Shown here: positions 20,241-31,395 of the stretch, piece after piece | Numbering within the stretch: the stretch's first letter is position 1 | Layout: the number at the start of each line of letters is the position of its first letter | DNA from: Cristatella mucedo | Lineage: Eukaryota; Bryozoa; Phylactolaemata; Cristatellidae | NCBI GenBank assembly: GCA_009760855.2 | Contig: WPIO01000007.1 | Location: 6,790,501-6,854,500 of the forward strand | DNA length: 64,000 nucleotides | Reading direction: 5' to 3' | Program-made: the position numbers and the translations under genes | The notes under the pieces: generated by a model | Databases searched by the model: none | Told to the model about the DNA's origin: nothing | What the model saw: only the letters and a program-made list of their open reading frames with translations

Positions 20241-22600
20241 TAGAGGCGGATAGTAAGAAGAGTGACAAATGTAAATTTGAAAGCACCGAGATCCACATTT
20301 CGGTGATTAGTAGATTAGCACCGGCATTGAATGCTTCGTTTTAAATTCTCATTGACCAAGATTAAAACAATTTTCTGACAAAAATTGTTGTGCCAGAACT
20401 ATGGCAATTCTGCGGTCGGCTTTAGACGAAGGATCGAGCTAACTTTCGAGGCTGGGGGAGAATTCAAGGATCGCCTCTATAATTTGTCCTAAGCCTGATG
20501 GGTTTTCTTGAAACAGACCGACCCTGCAAGCTGCAAGAACCTGTAGACGGTTGGCCAATCGGCAGGCCTCTTCAGTCTAAGCATACCTATATGGAGTAGC
20601 CGACACACCGGAAACGAACTCGGAAGTTTGGTGCAGCAGACGCGACCACAAATGTGACATGGCAACCGAGAAAAAAGTATTCGAAGAAATAGCCCTAATT
20701 ACCCTGCGACCATTAGATGGGTTGATTCAATTGAAATCTTCGTTTCGTTTCAATCGCAGTGTGGTTCGAGGGGGAGGATGCTTCGGCTCTGGCACAGACG
20801 CTGCTTTGGCAGACGCAGGCGCTCTGCCATTGGCTGTGCCCTATACATTTGCACGACGATTTCCTCATGGTGGCCATCGGGTGCTACTGCTAGCGCAGGA
20901 TGTGGCGGCGCCACTGGAGGCGAAGCTTGCCTCTCTTTTTCGTTTGCATGCACACATTTGTCGCAATGCTGCAATGTTGCTGGCGAGGGAAGCAGTGTGA
21001 CGCAGTCACTGCTTGAAGCGCTCGGCTTTCAGCCACGGCAGTCGGGACTCGTCATCGCTGAATCGCGTCACAGAGTGCGGCTGCACCGATTGACCCAGCC
21101 CTGTGCCGATTGATTGATCGCCGAGCGATATGCTCTCAAAGCCTGGAACTCCATTCCGACTTGCGTCACAACATCTCCTGACTTGACCACATTTAAAAAT
21201 AACTTAAAAACACACCAATTTAGGACAGCATTTACTGGGTCCCCGTGATTCGTTCTTCATGTGCTTATGCGTGCTGACACTGTGCATGCTGCCATTAACT
21301 ACCACATTTGCATGCTGACCCTGTGCATGTCACCCCTAACCATGTTATTCATGTTGTTTATCAAGCATAATATTTCTCACGATTCAATTGCATTTCCATT
21401 TGCAGCAAATGTAAAGCGCCTAGAAAGAGATTGAGTTCTCTGAGGGCGCTTTATCAAGTGCATTATTATTATGATTATTATAATTCGAATGATGACGAAA
21501 CCGAGCTATCAGCTATGAGAATAATCGTCACTTCGCTCGACCGGTATTTCTTTTGCAGAATCCATGGAGAATCTGGTGGTCCTGTTTCAATACAACCTTT
21601 CTCTAGATGACCACGTACACTATACAGTCAAATTTACCTAGTTTCAGTTTTTATCATAGCAAAAATGTACAGATGCTTAGACACGAACGTGATGTTAGTC
21701 CATGCATCTTAGGCATTCGTCCAAGCTTCTGTACCGTCTTCTTGCAGGTCTTTTGGCGTTTGAAATAACAATCTAACAGATGGTACGCAGCTCGGAAGCT
21801 TAGATTTTATTTTGCTGCGTAGATCATTGTAGCGGCAACATTGCAGGCATTCTCACTGACCAAGGGTTCGTAAGCCATCGGACTGCGGGGGGGGGGTAAT
21901 AGGAGGAACATATGTCTACCAACAGTTTTTTCGATACTTTCAAAAAGATGCGCGTGTTGGAAATCTGAAGGTTTGATACTTCACGTATTTCCGTTATGAG
22001 ACATTTTTTTTATAACGAAAGTAGTCTTTCGCGACATATCAAAATTCAGCTTCGGCTGAATATCGGGCCTACGTAAGTAACAGTGTGTCTCCGGCAAATT
22101 TCGTAAATAGTAACTCTAAACTTCTAAAGAGATGTTAAACCATTTCTCAAAGCCATACAATCAGCGTCGAACGTTGTAAATACCAAAGTGCCGCCAAAAT
22201 AAACCCTTATTAGACGGTAATAGTATAATACAGATGCAGCAGTCCTAACCCTCACTGGCCCGCACTCACTGGAGAGACGAACGGCTATTCCATACGGTCG
22301 CTCGTTTGCTTACTTTCTAGGCGTTGATTTCCATGCATAGGGTTCACCTGGTTGAATTCTTCGCGGTTCTGCCGTCTTGCAGAACTTGACCGCTGTCAGT
22401 TCAGCCTCCATGCTGTGCATCTTCCTAGCGTTACATAAGGTCTTAACCAAGTGGTAAGGCGCTCTCACGTCACGACCCTGATCGTGGTATTTGTTGCTTG
22501 CAACACCAAGTCGTTTATTACTCGTTGTGAGCGGCCGCCAACTCTCTTTTGGCCGGTAAACAAACAAAGCGAGGGGAACCAGATGACCTTCACTTGACTT
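20241..22600. other. non-coding duplicated block with one LINE-B insertion
   Basis: This is paralogous to 32.1-34.9 and 42.5-44.95 kb (partly also 54.7-55.3 kb). It holds LINE-B at 21.12-21.49 kb and, near 22.44-22.56 kb, an old antisense-readable SINE-like segment. A 113-codon frame at 20.66-21.0 kb is open but is broken or altered in paralogues. No exon is supported. Confidence 0.45.
21120..21490 (+). mobile_element. LINE-B 3' fragment
   Basis: It runs from the KAWNSIPTC-like C-terminal codons through the 3' UTR (CCCTGTGCATGTCACCCC) to the tail hairpin (AAAGCGCCTAGAAAGAGATT) and ATT repeat. It is absent at the paralogous position at 33.47 kb. Confidence 0.8.
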
Positions 22601-22628
22601 TTACTTGCTCGTTAGTTAGTTATAGGCG

Positions 22629-22897
22629 TGTGGTTCGGCATACAGAACGCTGGCCCAGAGAACAACGCCAACGGTTTATGGCACGGAGGAGCAAGACGCA
22701 CGACTGCCTTCGCCCCTTCTCACACTAGAGTCTCTCCCCTTCACTCCTCTGGTTGACCCCGATGATTCATCGAGGACCACAACTGTGCAGCGGCCGACCC
22801 TGATGGTGAATTCACCATCTGGCCACCAGCGGTTACCGGCCGGTGTCCATGCCACATCGCAGGCTCATTAGAGGAACCGGCATACACTCAAACTACA
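22629..22897 (-). mobile_element. solo LTR (minus orientation)
   Basis: 269 bp beginning TGTGGTT and ending AACTACA (imperfect 7-bp inverted termini), flanked by the 5-bp duplication AGGCG (22624-22628 and 22898-22902). The reverse complement shares a palindromic CAGATGGTGAATTCACCATC-type core, a GGGGCGAAGG stretch and a polyadenylation-like ATAAAC with the LTR at 55.9 kb. No internal region is nearby, so it is a solo LTR of a Gypsy- or BEL-type element. Confidence 0.75.
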
Positions 22898-22902
22898 AGG
22901 CG

Positions 22903-24676
22903 AATAGTTAGTTATAGGCGAACCGAAACTCTGAATCTTGAAAAGCCCCATTCTCCAGTTTGGTTCTGCTTGCATTATTCCGGTGAGGTCAGCCTGTTAT
23001 ATACGCAGTTGAACTATTCCAACTGACTTTTCATTGCATGAGTGCATTTTCTCAAATTTCAAGTCACCCTACTTTCTGATAAGGAACATCAACCAAATAA
23101 GAACATGCTTAGACAGATCAGGACAGCCAAACTAATCCACTATTTTGGGACGCTGCGCCAAGATTACTGCGATTCCCTTCATTTAGGACTCCCGAGCTGT
23201 GCCCTTAATCGTCTCCACGGTGAAAAACTTTGCAGCAGCTCATCCAGTGTGTCGTCAAAGTAGTAGAGTAACTACAGCAGCTAAAATGTTTATGTATGAA
23301 CATCCCTGGCTCCCAATCAGGCAATGATTGATTTCAATTCCTTGGTCTGGCTCATTTCGCAGGTCATTTCACTCGCTTGCAGTAGCCTGCCTATTCTGCC
23401 TCATTGCTTATGCAGTGTACTCTCACACCGCCCGCATCTCAGCATCTTGTCATCTCGGTGTCCGTCAAAAATAAATTGAAATTCTTGATTGACCGGGCCC
23501 TTAGACCATACGAACCGAATGTCTGGGTTTCGCAGTCGGATAAGGTCACTCACTACCTGGGAAGACCTTATGTTACATATATAAGTCTCAGCCAAAGACG
23601 CGTCTGTTGGGCCAGCTTTCTTTTTGCCCAAGTAACCCTACTTTTTTTCAGTATGGTTGCCGTAATTTCACGTGCATGCATCAGTGCAAGTTAAGGTATT
23701 CCTGTTTACTTTGGCTTGCTGGTCTAAGCATGATATATGTTTGCTTTTGCAAGCTTAAAACCGGCCTGTACTTCACATCCAGCTATTGATTTCCATGCAG
23801 CACATTGAGAAGCAACTGGATAGAGATATGTTTCTCTTAGGGCGCCATTGAAGTGACCTACTATCATTATTATAAGCAAAAGCTGTTCCTGTGATGGCAC
23901 GTATAATTGGTCGCTTATTGGAGACATGCGTTGGTCTTAGCCCAGCAGTTGAACCGCGCTTAGCTCTTTCAGTCCGCTTCATCGGTTTTCCTTTTTTTCT
24001 TTGGACCACCCTCAAATAATTGGTGAAATTAGAACCCAGCTGAAGGCAAGGCCAAAACGGAACGCAAGAGAAACCGATCGTGTGAACACGGATTTAGTAA
24101 TCGCCTTGATCTCGCTCGTTAGCCTAAGTGAATAAGGCTAGGAGACAGTGCTATTTTTAGCCATCTTATGCAAGTTGCAGTGCTCCCCCCCCCCGCTGCC
24201 GAACAGTGGTAAACAAAGGTGCCTGTACGTAAAGATAGTCATGAGCCACAGCTTCCGCATCAACTAAATTCTGGATGTCTAGCGTGTATTAACGTGCAAA
24301 GAGTGGGGGAGATTATTAGCCATCCAAATGCGAGTATCGTCTATGCCGGCAGCAAGGAAATAAGTTACACGAATGAAGAGCAAGGCTCAGAAAGGTCGAA
24401 GGATGGGTAGAGTGGCATGCCATGAAAAGAGAGATGAAATTCAAGACAGTGTTTGGGAATGATATTAGCTGGAGGAGGTGGGCGAGTATAGATAATGAAA
24501 AGAACGTTGGCTTTAGACCAAACCTCGAGGTCTCCCCATACTCTAAAGGCTCCCTAAATGGTTGATGGTCGTTCAAATTTACACTAACATCCTTTCTCTC
24601 TTTCAGATTTTCTCTCTCTCCCTGTTGTTTCCATTTGTATTTCTTTTTATATTTCTCTATTTGTCTGTCTATTTGT

Positions 24677-24716
<40 letters not shown>

Positions 24717-25529
24717 CTCCCTCCTTTGCTCTTTGTCTCTTGTCCCATTATATGACTGTTTGTCACTTTGTCACTCTTTGTCTCCATCTCTCTCACTCTC
24801 TGTCTCTCAATCTCTGTCTGTCTCTATTTACCTGTCTCTGTCGCTCTCTGAAATAAGCCCTAAGTCTTTTTAGCAATGAGCCAATGACACCTAGGCGTGT
24901 TAAGAAGTGCGACAGAAGGATTTGATGGTACATTGTATTAAAAGCTTACAATGAATAGATCCAGGAACGTATAGCGAGAAGCCCTGTACTATTCAACAAA
25001 GAGCAGAAGGTAATAGCAAACCATTCTTAACTCCATCAAGTGAGATTTAAAATAAATGCAGCTGCATTTCAATCTACCCATTATAGGCTTGCAGCCGTTG
25101 ACATGATGAGCAAAAATGATACTCAAAGCATAGAAAATGCAAGCAAGTGCAGAAGCAGCACAGCATGACACCCACTAATGTTTTCCATGATAAATGTGTT
25201 TCAGTACTTTAGTACCTTGAAGCATCTCAGCTACTATAAAAAATTAACAATTCTCTAATCACTAAAGCCGATGCAATATAAACATCTCAAATAATCCACA
25301 TTTTGCTTTACATTTGGTATGCCACATTCTTGTTGCACCCTGGTGTCTGATAGTATACCCACTTCTGAGTACAACCTGGCATGCTAGTAATATATCTCCC
25401 TCATATCAGAGCATTGTCCCATACTAGTTTGCTCGTATAATTGATGTGTGACATTATTCATGCTTACAAATGAAATGAAACGAGTTACTAATTTCTGGCT
25501 CCTAAATTTTAGCCACCTATAAACTCTCC
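22903..25529. other. duplicated block with LINE-D relics and CT tract; no gene
   Basis: This is paralogous to 35.4-36.5, 45.8-48.4 and 55.4-57.5 kb. Plus-strand frames at 23.04-23.26 (RTAKLIHYFGTLRQDYCDSL) and 23.46-23.6 kb (KLKFLIDRALRPYEPNVWV) are remnants of a fourth LINE family (LINE-D). The minus-strand 76-codon frame opposite is their shadow. 25.06-25.53 kb is the 3' flank of the T exon. Confidence 0.55.
24592..24852. repeat. CT-rich microsatellite
   Basis: Imperfect TCTC/TGTCTC repeats, with a pure (CT) run at 24,684-24,712. The equivalent tract at 47.99-48.24 kb differs strongly although the flanks are almost identical, so the repeat has evolved much faster. Confidence 0.9.
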
Positions 25530-25786
25530 TCACATCGATGCAGCGAGCTTTCGAAGGAACTTAGGTAGAAGAATTTCGCGTAACTTCATCTGATTTACCA
25601 ACATTTGGGAATGGGCCAATAGAAAAGCTGCACTGCCCAAGCTAACGGTTCGGTTCTTGAGAGACCAAGATTCCCAAGAACGCACGATGCATGTGTCAAA
25701 ACTTCTAACACATTTCAGCATGCAATCCATGCAACCATGCAAACGAATCGAGCCGGCACTGGGGGCATTTTGTCTTGGCATTCCTG
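25530..25786 (-). CDS. T exon copy 2 (terminal, Cys motif), extended by loss of stop
   Basis: It enters in phase 1 after a TTCCAATTTTTTAG acceptor. It encodes GMPRQNAPSAGSIRL, then HGCMDCMLKCVRSFDTC, then SWESWSLKNRTVSLGSAAF. In the copy at 49.0 kb (and, by alignment, the copy at 18.9 kb) a TAA follows FLLAHS; here it is CAA, so the frame continues about 25 codons to TGA at 25530, unless a GTAAAT donor near 25,600 is used. An Asn-x-Thr glycosylation site (KNRT) is visible. Cys spacing suggests a small disulphide or metal-binding element; function unknown. Confidence 0.6.
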
Positions 25787-25880
25787 CTAAAAAATTGGAA
25801 TTTCCGATGCATTAGCCGCAATTAAACTTTTCAATGAAGAAATATTAAACGACAAAATAGGTAAAAGAAGTAAAACGTAC

Positions 25881-27062
25881 CATGTAACGTCGGGTGCATT
25901 GATTCCGCGATGGGGTGGTTTCCAGTAAGATCAGCTTGGAGACGACCTTGCTGTTCTCGTACAGCCGCCGCTGCAGTAGTGGATACAAGAGTAGCTGTTT
26001 GCACAACACTCGAGGGTGCAGTATGATCCTGATGATGGCCATGGGTTGCAGATGCCTGGTGATGAGTCATCGAGAGAGGCGTGGCTTGTGCTACTTCGTT
26101 TGCTTGCGAGACTTTCTCTCTATGGCCGCTTGATGGTGATGGCAACGTTGATGTGGGTATAGGGAGGTGCTCTTCTGCCACTGTGCTATGTGCCGATGGT
26201 GCACCGGCCGCTGCTGAATAAACATTTTGTGCATCCGGTTGGGAGACAGGTACATTCTGATTGTGCCTCTCAGGCGACAGAGCGTGGTCCTCGGGTGCAG
26301 TGGTCGCCGAGCCATTATTAGATGGCCCTTCGACTGCACTAGCCATGCCGGGCACGGACGGTCGAGTAGGACGTACGCTCGATTTGCTATTGCTTGGTGA
26401 TGCAGGTCTTTCTCTTTTGGGATTGCTTGGCGATGCCGTCTGCCGTGATACCGGCGACACAGAATGGTCAGAATGCAGTTCGGTAATCGTTGGCGAGCCT
26501 TTTCGAGATGGGTCAGCTGGTGGCGCTTCCGAAAGCGAACTTTTGTGTCCTGCTATTGCAACTGCTATTTGGTCTTTCGACAAGGTCGCCGCCCTCGTAA
26601 CAGATGGCTGCTTAGGAGACACACCAGACTTAGCTGCTAGCAATGAAGACGCGCCTGTCTGGCTGTCGCTTTGCAATGCTGGTACAGGTGGTTCCGGTGC
26701 GGCTTGGTGGGCGCTGGCTGTGGCAGCAGCTGTGCTGTGGGGGTCCTCACTCGCCCGCGTCTGCTGGTCCGAGCCGCGCTCCTTCCCAGGCTCTTGTCTC
26801 GCCGATTTGTTCAACTTTCCCGCTTGCGATTTGCTAGCTGTAGATGTTTGAGATTTGGGACTCTTTAGGAGTTTTGCTGCCGCAGTATCCTGGATCGCAT
26901 GTGTATCATTCGGAGATGACTTTGGATCTTCGTGCTGCTTACTGGATGCAGAAGCGTCAGAAGCAGCTGCAAATACATGCCGATAAAAGTCAGGACGCAG
27001 ACAGAGATACATGTGCTCAAATAATAACCAGATGGTCGCAACTTGAGGCAGCGTACAATGAG
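25881..27062 (-). CDS. E6 cassette copy 2 (phase 1-1), shortened disordered exon
   Basis: Minus-strand open exon ending CATG|GTACGT in phase 1. Two in-frame acceptors are possible: TCTGTAAGCTTTGCAG (start 27062), which adds 32 codons containing two Cys and several aromatic residues (HCTLPQVATIWLLFEHMYLC), or GTATTTGCAG (start 26966). The body is Ser/Thr/Pro/Ala/His-rich, e.g. SKSQTSTASKSQAGK, SPVSRQTASPSNPKR, TAAAAVREQQGRLQ. It lacks an internal block of about 340 codons present in copy 1 (49236-51446) but keeps the frame. Intrinsically disordered; O-glycosylation or mucin-like character is only inferred. Confidence 0.7.
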
Positions 27063-27469
27063 CTGCAAAGCTTACAGACAAAAACATCAGGTTCTTCGTC
27101 CTAGTCATTGTCAATAATAGCACCACCCATATACCTGTACGTGATGATTTTGTGCAGATTCATACGGTCCAATAAGATTGATTTTTTAAATGTACTGTAT
27201 TGCATTACCGTGCATGCCTTCAAAATCATCGTATCTTGGGTACGAAATGTTCAATTTGAATGTTTGAGACCGTGCTTAGCTGCGAAAGCGCCTGAATGTA
27301 GCGGCTACCGTGGATAGACCGATCCGAGTCACCAGCCTCTGAACGGACTTATAACAGAATATTAACTTATTCGCAGATTCAACAGCATCGCATGCATAAA
27401 GAAAGCTACTATTCAAAGTCACGTATCTTTGGTCTTCCTGAATAAGCAGGTTGAATACAATGTAATGTA
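27063..27469. other. intron-side sequence upstream of E6; no feature
   Basis: Nearly identical to 51.45-51.85 kb. No exon recognised. Confidence 0.4.
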
Positions 27470-28890
27470 TCTCCACATGTAACTCCACAAAGGCACAAAG
27501 ATTGTGCGGGTGTGTTATGCAGGACAGTTTTGTGTAGCGCACTCACAGCCGAAACGGCAATCTGTACGCATTCGGTAGCCAACAGACTTCATCTCACGCA
27601 ACAAAGAGAAAGTGACAAGCATAACTGAGCCAGGAGAGCTGTTGAGGCTGTGAATAGCATGGAAGTAGCAGCATAAGGCGGCTGGAAAGGAAGTGCCATA
27701 GTCAGCAGCAGAAGAATAGTTGTTGTGTAAGAATTGTGTAAGTGAATTCCACAGTCTAGGACCTGCAGAGCTAAAGCTTCTGTGGCCAACGGTCTTTAGG
27801 CGGATGAATGGAATAAATAATGTATTGTACATTCACGACCTGAGGGCACGGGGAGGCTGTAACTGGTGCAGCAGTTTAGCTATCTATGGAGGGACCAAGC
27901 TGTGGCGGGCGTTGTGGGTCAGCGTAAGAACTTTGCTCTGTATCCTTCGATCAAACGGCAGCCATCCTAGCTCTTTTAATAAAGGAGACACGTAGTCAAA
28001 CTTCTGTGATTTTCAAACTAGCATTGCAGCCGTATTTATAGCCAGCTGCAGTTGGCCGAGTGGCTTTATTTGGTAGCCCAGCCAAAACGGAATAACAATA
28101 ATCTAGCCGAGACAGATCTAAAAGGCTAGTTAAATTTTTTGAAAGCCAATGTGGAAGACAGTTCCTAATCTCAGACAGGGATGGACGTGATTGCTAGCTG
28201 TGGGAATAGTCATCTTGACGAAGCTTTTAAAATTAAGGCACCTGTCGAAGACGACACCTACAGTCCGAGCAGATCGTGATGGTCGCACAACAGCATCATT
28301 TACTCGAAGGGAAAAGTCTTCTAGTCCAGTCTTTAGGTGTATTATGAGAAGCAATTCAGTTATATCTCTGTTTAGTTGAAGGAAATTTGACGCTAACCAT
28401 GGTCGAATGGCGTCAAGGCAAGCATTCAGTTTATCTGTTGCTGCAGCAGGTACCGACGGTTGAAATGAACAATACAGCTACGTGTCGTCAGCATAAAAGT
28501 GATATCCTATTCAACGGGCCCGAATCACTGTTCCCAGAGGTTGAAAAGAAATGGAGAATAGCAAAGGGCAGATGACGGACCCACGAGGGACTCCACAGGT
28601 AACTGGTCTGATGGATATATCGTGATCAATGGCGGTGTCGAAGGCAGCTGATAGATATAGCAACGCTTGGGTGGTGACATTAGTCGGAGGAGAATAGTTT
28701 CAGTGGAGTGCTTCCGCTTAAACCCTTAGTGAAATTGTTCTGGAATTTTAATCTTTCAATGCGTGCTACCAGCTGTTTAGCGACAATTCTTTTTACTCTG
28801 TTGGCAATTGCTGACCCTAGTGAAAATGACATTAAGTCTTTGGAATAAGAGAAAATATCTTTAACCAGATGCCTTAGAACCCGCTGCAAG
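27470..28890 (-). mobile_element. LINE-A relic in an intron
   Basis: Minus-strand reverse transcriptase relic with many frameshifts: NRVKRIVAKQLVARIERL-type motif near 28.8 kb, a region of the YxDD block destroyed, RSARTVGVVFDRCLNFKSF near 28.26 kb, SFSSAGPRLWNSLTQFL near 27.75 kb and FSLLREMKSVGYRMRTD at 27.6 kb. The copy at 51.85-53.1 kb shares the same breaks, so the insertion predates the duplication. Confidence 0.85.
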
Positions 28891-29149
28891 AGACGTAGTA
28901 AAAAGGGTCCGATAAATACAAAGCATCATGCTTAGTCAGGCTTGAAAAAAACGTACAAGTATCTTGCTCAAACAACCATGCAAAAGCACGGAAAAGACGC
29001 ACAGCGTCCGCTGGTCTGCGGCAATGTCCTGGTTAGCTACGTTCGCTGACTTGTGTACAGGTAATCAAGAAAGACACGCAAGAAAAAAAAAGTTTCCACG
29101 AATACAGAAAAGCTGAGTGGAACAAAAACATCTTCTGCAGATAATTAAA
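28891..29149. other. no feature seen
   Basis: Absent from the paralogous unit 2, where 28.7-29.86 kb is deleted. Confidence 0.35.
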
Positions 29150-29620
29150 TGACAAAATGCCAATGCAGTTGGTGACACCGGAACATAGTTCCAGACTTTC
29201 GGTGCAAACGAGCTGAAGGTCCGATCGCCAACATATTTCAATTTACTTTAAGGAACATCGGGAAAACTGGCGGACGCTGATGGCACAAGACGAGTGGCTG
29301 ATGGTACAAGAGCAGCCTACTGGAGTTCAAGGATCTATAGGTTGGTACGAGCGAGTGAAGCGACCTGCAAGCGATACGTAGGAATTTCAGGTTGATTTTT
29401 AAGTTGAATTTAAAGTTGATTCAATGATTGAAATGTGAAGCCGGTGAAGCTCAGACAGAAGGGGTGTTGTGGTAGCTACGACATTCGCCGCAGACAAGGC
29501 GAGCAGCCGCGTTTTGCACTAGTTTTCGATGAATAGGGAGTATACAGGAGGGCACAGGCAACGAGTCCCGCATACTACTTCTGATTACTTATCGTGGTTT
29601 GCTTCATTTCATTTCATTTT
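29150..29620 (-). mobile_element. LINE relic, reverse transcriptase C-terminus
   Basis: Broken minus-strand frames show a KVWNYVP-like segment near 29.19 kb and LVQNAAARLVCGECR-like residues near 29.5 kb, as in the C-termini of L2/CR1-like proteins. Confidence 0.5.
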
Positions 29621-29861
29621 ATTTCATGCTCATTTCACATATACTCTCATGTCATTATAACAAATAGCGAAATTTCACTCGTACGATCATAGAACTCTGC
29701 CAAATGGCCAAGGTCAAGTAGGCGTGGTCTCAAGCCAATTGCAGACGGCTTAAGTTCGCTTTTTAGAGCGTACCGGATGTACGGTGAGCAATTCGGGAAA
29801 GTATAACTTGCTGGCCTTAACTACACGGAATGGTTGATTCAATCAGTTTAAGACGACGAGA

Positions 29862-30005
29862 TGAAGTCGGTGGGCTACCGTATGAGAACCGAAAGCCACC
29901 GCGGCTATGAGTTCGCTATAGAAAACTCTCTCCAGCGTAACGCTCTCACAGTCCTCGTCGCATTCTGGAGTCGCAGACGGAGGTAAATTACGTTACATTG
30001 ATTAT
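29862..30005 (+). mobile_element. LINE-A 3' terminus
   Basis: GAGATGAAGTCGGTGGGCTA (EMKSVGY codons) to the TTACGTTACATTGAT tail. It is also present at 53.12-53.26 kb. Confidence 0.7.
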
Positions 30006-30863
30006 TGTTGGTTTTGGTGGAGACGAAAAAACTCACCTGACGCAGAGGCAAACTCACGGATGCCAGCTACTATAAGTTAAGCTTAAATTAATCCAGATTG
30101 TCTTAAACGCGTAAATGTCAACGCAGACGCGGCCTCCTGTAAGCCGGGTGAGACAATTACTAATTAGCACGGGCCTACGTGAGTGGCCACAGCAGCGATC
30201 TGCTAGCGGCCGCCGCCGCGGCTGCTGCAACGCCGGAAATCGTCGAGCGCTGCCCCGTGGCGGTCTCGCCAGTCGGCCGAGAAATGTGGCGAGCTATCGC
30301 AATGAGGAAAAGGCTGGTGCGGCGGCGAGCGAAGCCACGTGGTAGTGCCAGCGAAGCTTCAAGAGAGCGCTTGGAGAGCTGCAGCAGTACGCAGGCGCTC
30401 GAAGGCCGGCTCGTCCCCTGGGTGCCGTCCGCAGCTGCATAACCGAGGTTCTTAACTGCAAGCCAGCCACGAAATCTACGCGAACGTGGAGGGCCATCCG
30501 TACCGCGTAGGCGCACGGCCCGTTTTTACTACTGTACGTTCAGGTTTGAAAGACGCGCTGCAGCGAGAAAGGTGGGTGGCTGCGGATAGAAAGGTGAAAA
30601 GTTTCACTCGCCATCCCCGACCGTCGGGCGCGAGCCAGCAACATTTAATCTCGTACCTACTGGTTCGTACTGGGTGATCGGTGGCGGTGGCAGCTACGCC
30701 CTGCCTGTCGCAGCGAGTGCACGAAACTGCTAGCGCCAGTTGGGGGCGGGTTGGAAGCAGCCCGCGCCACCGCCGCCGGTCGAGCGATGTAGGCGGAGCT
30801 AACAGATCGCGGTTTCACCCTCGGCCAATCCGACCGGTTACGGTCGGCCGCGGTCGCGCTTAC
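30006..30863. other. intron-side sequence downstream of E5; open GC-rich frames, no firm exon
   Basis: Paralogous to 53.32-54.0 kb, with indels that are not multiples of three, so the open frames on both strands are not conserved. I do not support a gene here. Confidence 0.35.
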
Positions 30864-31310
30864 CAGCTCCAGCTGGCGATGGCTGCTTCACCGCTGTCGC
30901 CGCCGGCGACTTCTCGGCCCACGACACGTGCGCGGGCCCTGTGCTCGACGACGCAGGTCGAGGCGGTGAGGCGGACGATGGTGGCTGGCCCGCCGTGTGC
31001 GACTGAGGCTCGGCTGGCCGCTCGACGTCAGCCGCCGCAGGTGGCTGAGCGACCTGAGCGGCCACGTGATCGTGTGCCGCCGCCGCCGCCGCCGCCTGAG
31101 TACCGCTCGCCTCCTGCTCAGAGCCATCTCTGCTGCCGCCAGCGGACGGCGGCGACGTAGGCGACGCCGGCGACGCCGGCTGCGTATGCTTGGTGCCACT
31201 ACGGCTCGGTTTGGGGGCCCACCGAGGACCGAACCGCTTCATCTCCTCCGACTTCTTTGCAGCCTCCTGAGTCTGGCCGGTCGATGGCTGGGAGTGATCG
31301 ACTGGTTTTT
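30864..31310 (-). CDS. E5 cassette copy 2 (phase 1-1)
   Basis: A 447-nt minus-strand exon from TTTTCTTCTTCTAG to GCTG|GTAAGC, phase 1 on both sides, 148 codons, no stop. Short motifs: KPVDHSQPSTGQ, MKRFGPRWAPKPSR, GSEQEASGTQAAAAA, HVSWAEKSPAATAVK. It differs from copy 1 (54001-54444) by exactly one codon in length and by few bases, so the frame is maintained. Low-complexity, with clusters of Ser/Pro and Ala; no known domain. The neighbours are E4 (40286-40564) upstream and E6 (25881-27062) downstream, both phase compatible. Confidence 0.7.
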
Positions 31311-31395
31311 CTAGAAGAAGAAAAGATCGTCGCTGGCGTCTGGATGCATTGCTTGATGCACTGAGGGCAGATCTCGCGAGCGAGAAAGAGATTTT
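31199..31395 (-). CDS. alternative terminal exon overlapping E5 (Cys motif), copy 2
   Basis: A second acceptor, GTCTACGTTGCAG, lies 85 nt upstream of the E5 acceptor. Entering there in phase 1 gives ENLFLAREICPQCIKQCIQ, a C-x2-C-x3-C motif with the same spacing as the T exons, then reads through the E5 acceptor in a different frame to a stop at 31199. Because 85 is not a multiple of three, choosing this acceptor would switch a long disordered product to a short Cys-tailed one. The arrangement is preserved at 54333-54529. At 19.7 kb the acceptor CAG has become CAT and a Cys is lost. Hypothetical. Confidence 0.35.

Noticed and set aside
22310-22567. 85-codon minus-strand frame, almost identical at 34645-34902, with a GTAAGC after it
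   Set aside because: Its 5' half overlaps an old S1-like SINE in antisense, and the third copy at 44.65-44.9 kb has stops and frameshifts; identity reflects recent duplication.
23401-23631. 76-codon minus-strand frame starting MGKKKAG, repeated at 46.8 kb
   Set aside because: The plus strand here is a LINE-D reverse transcriptase remnant, and the two other paralogues break the frame.
26261-26851. 196-codon plus-strand frame opposite E6
   Set aside because: Shadow of the GC-rich minus-strand exon; it has no splice signals and is interrupted in the other copy.
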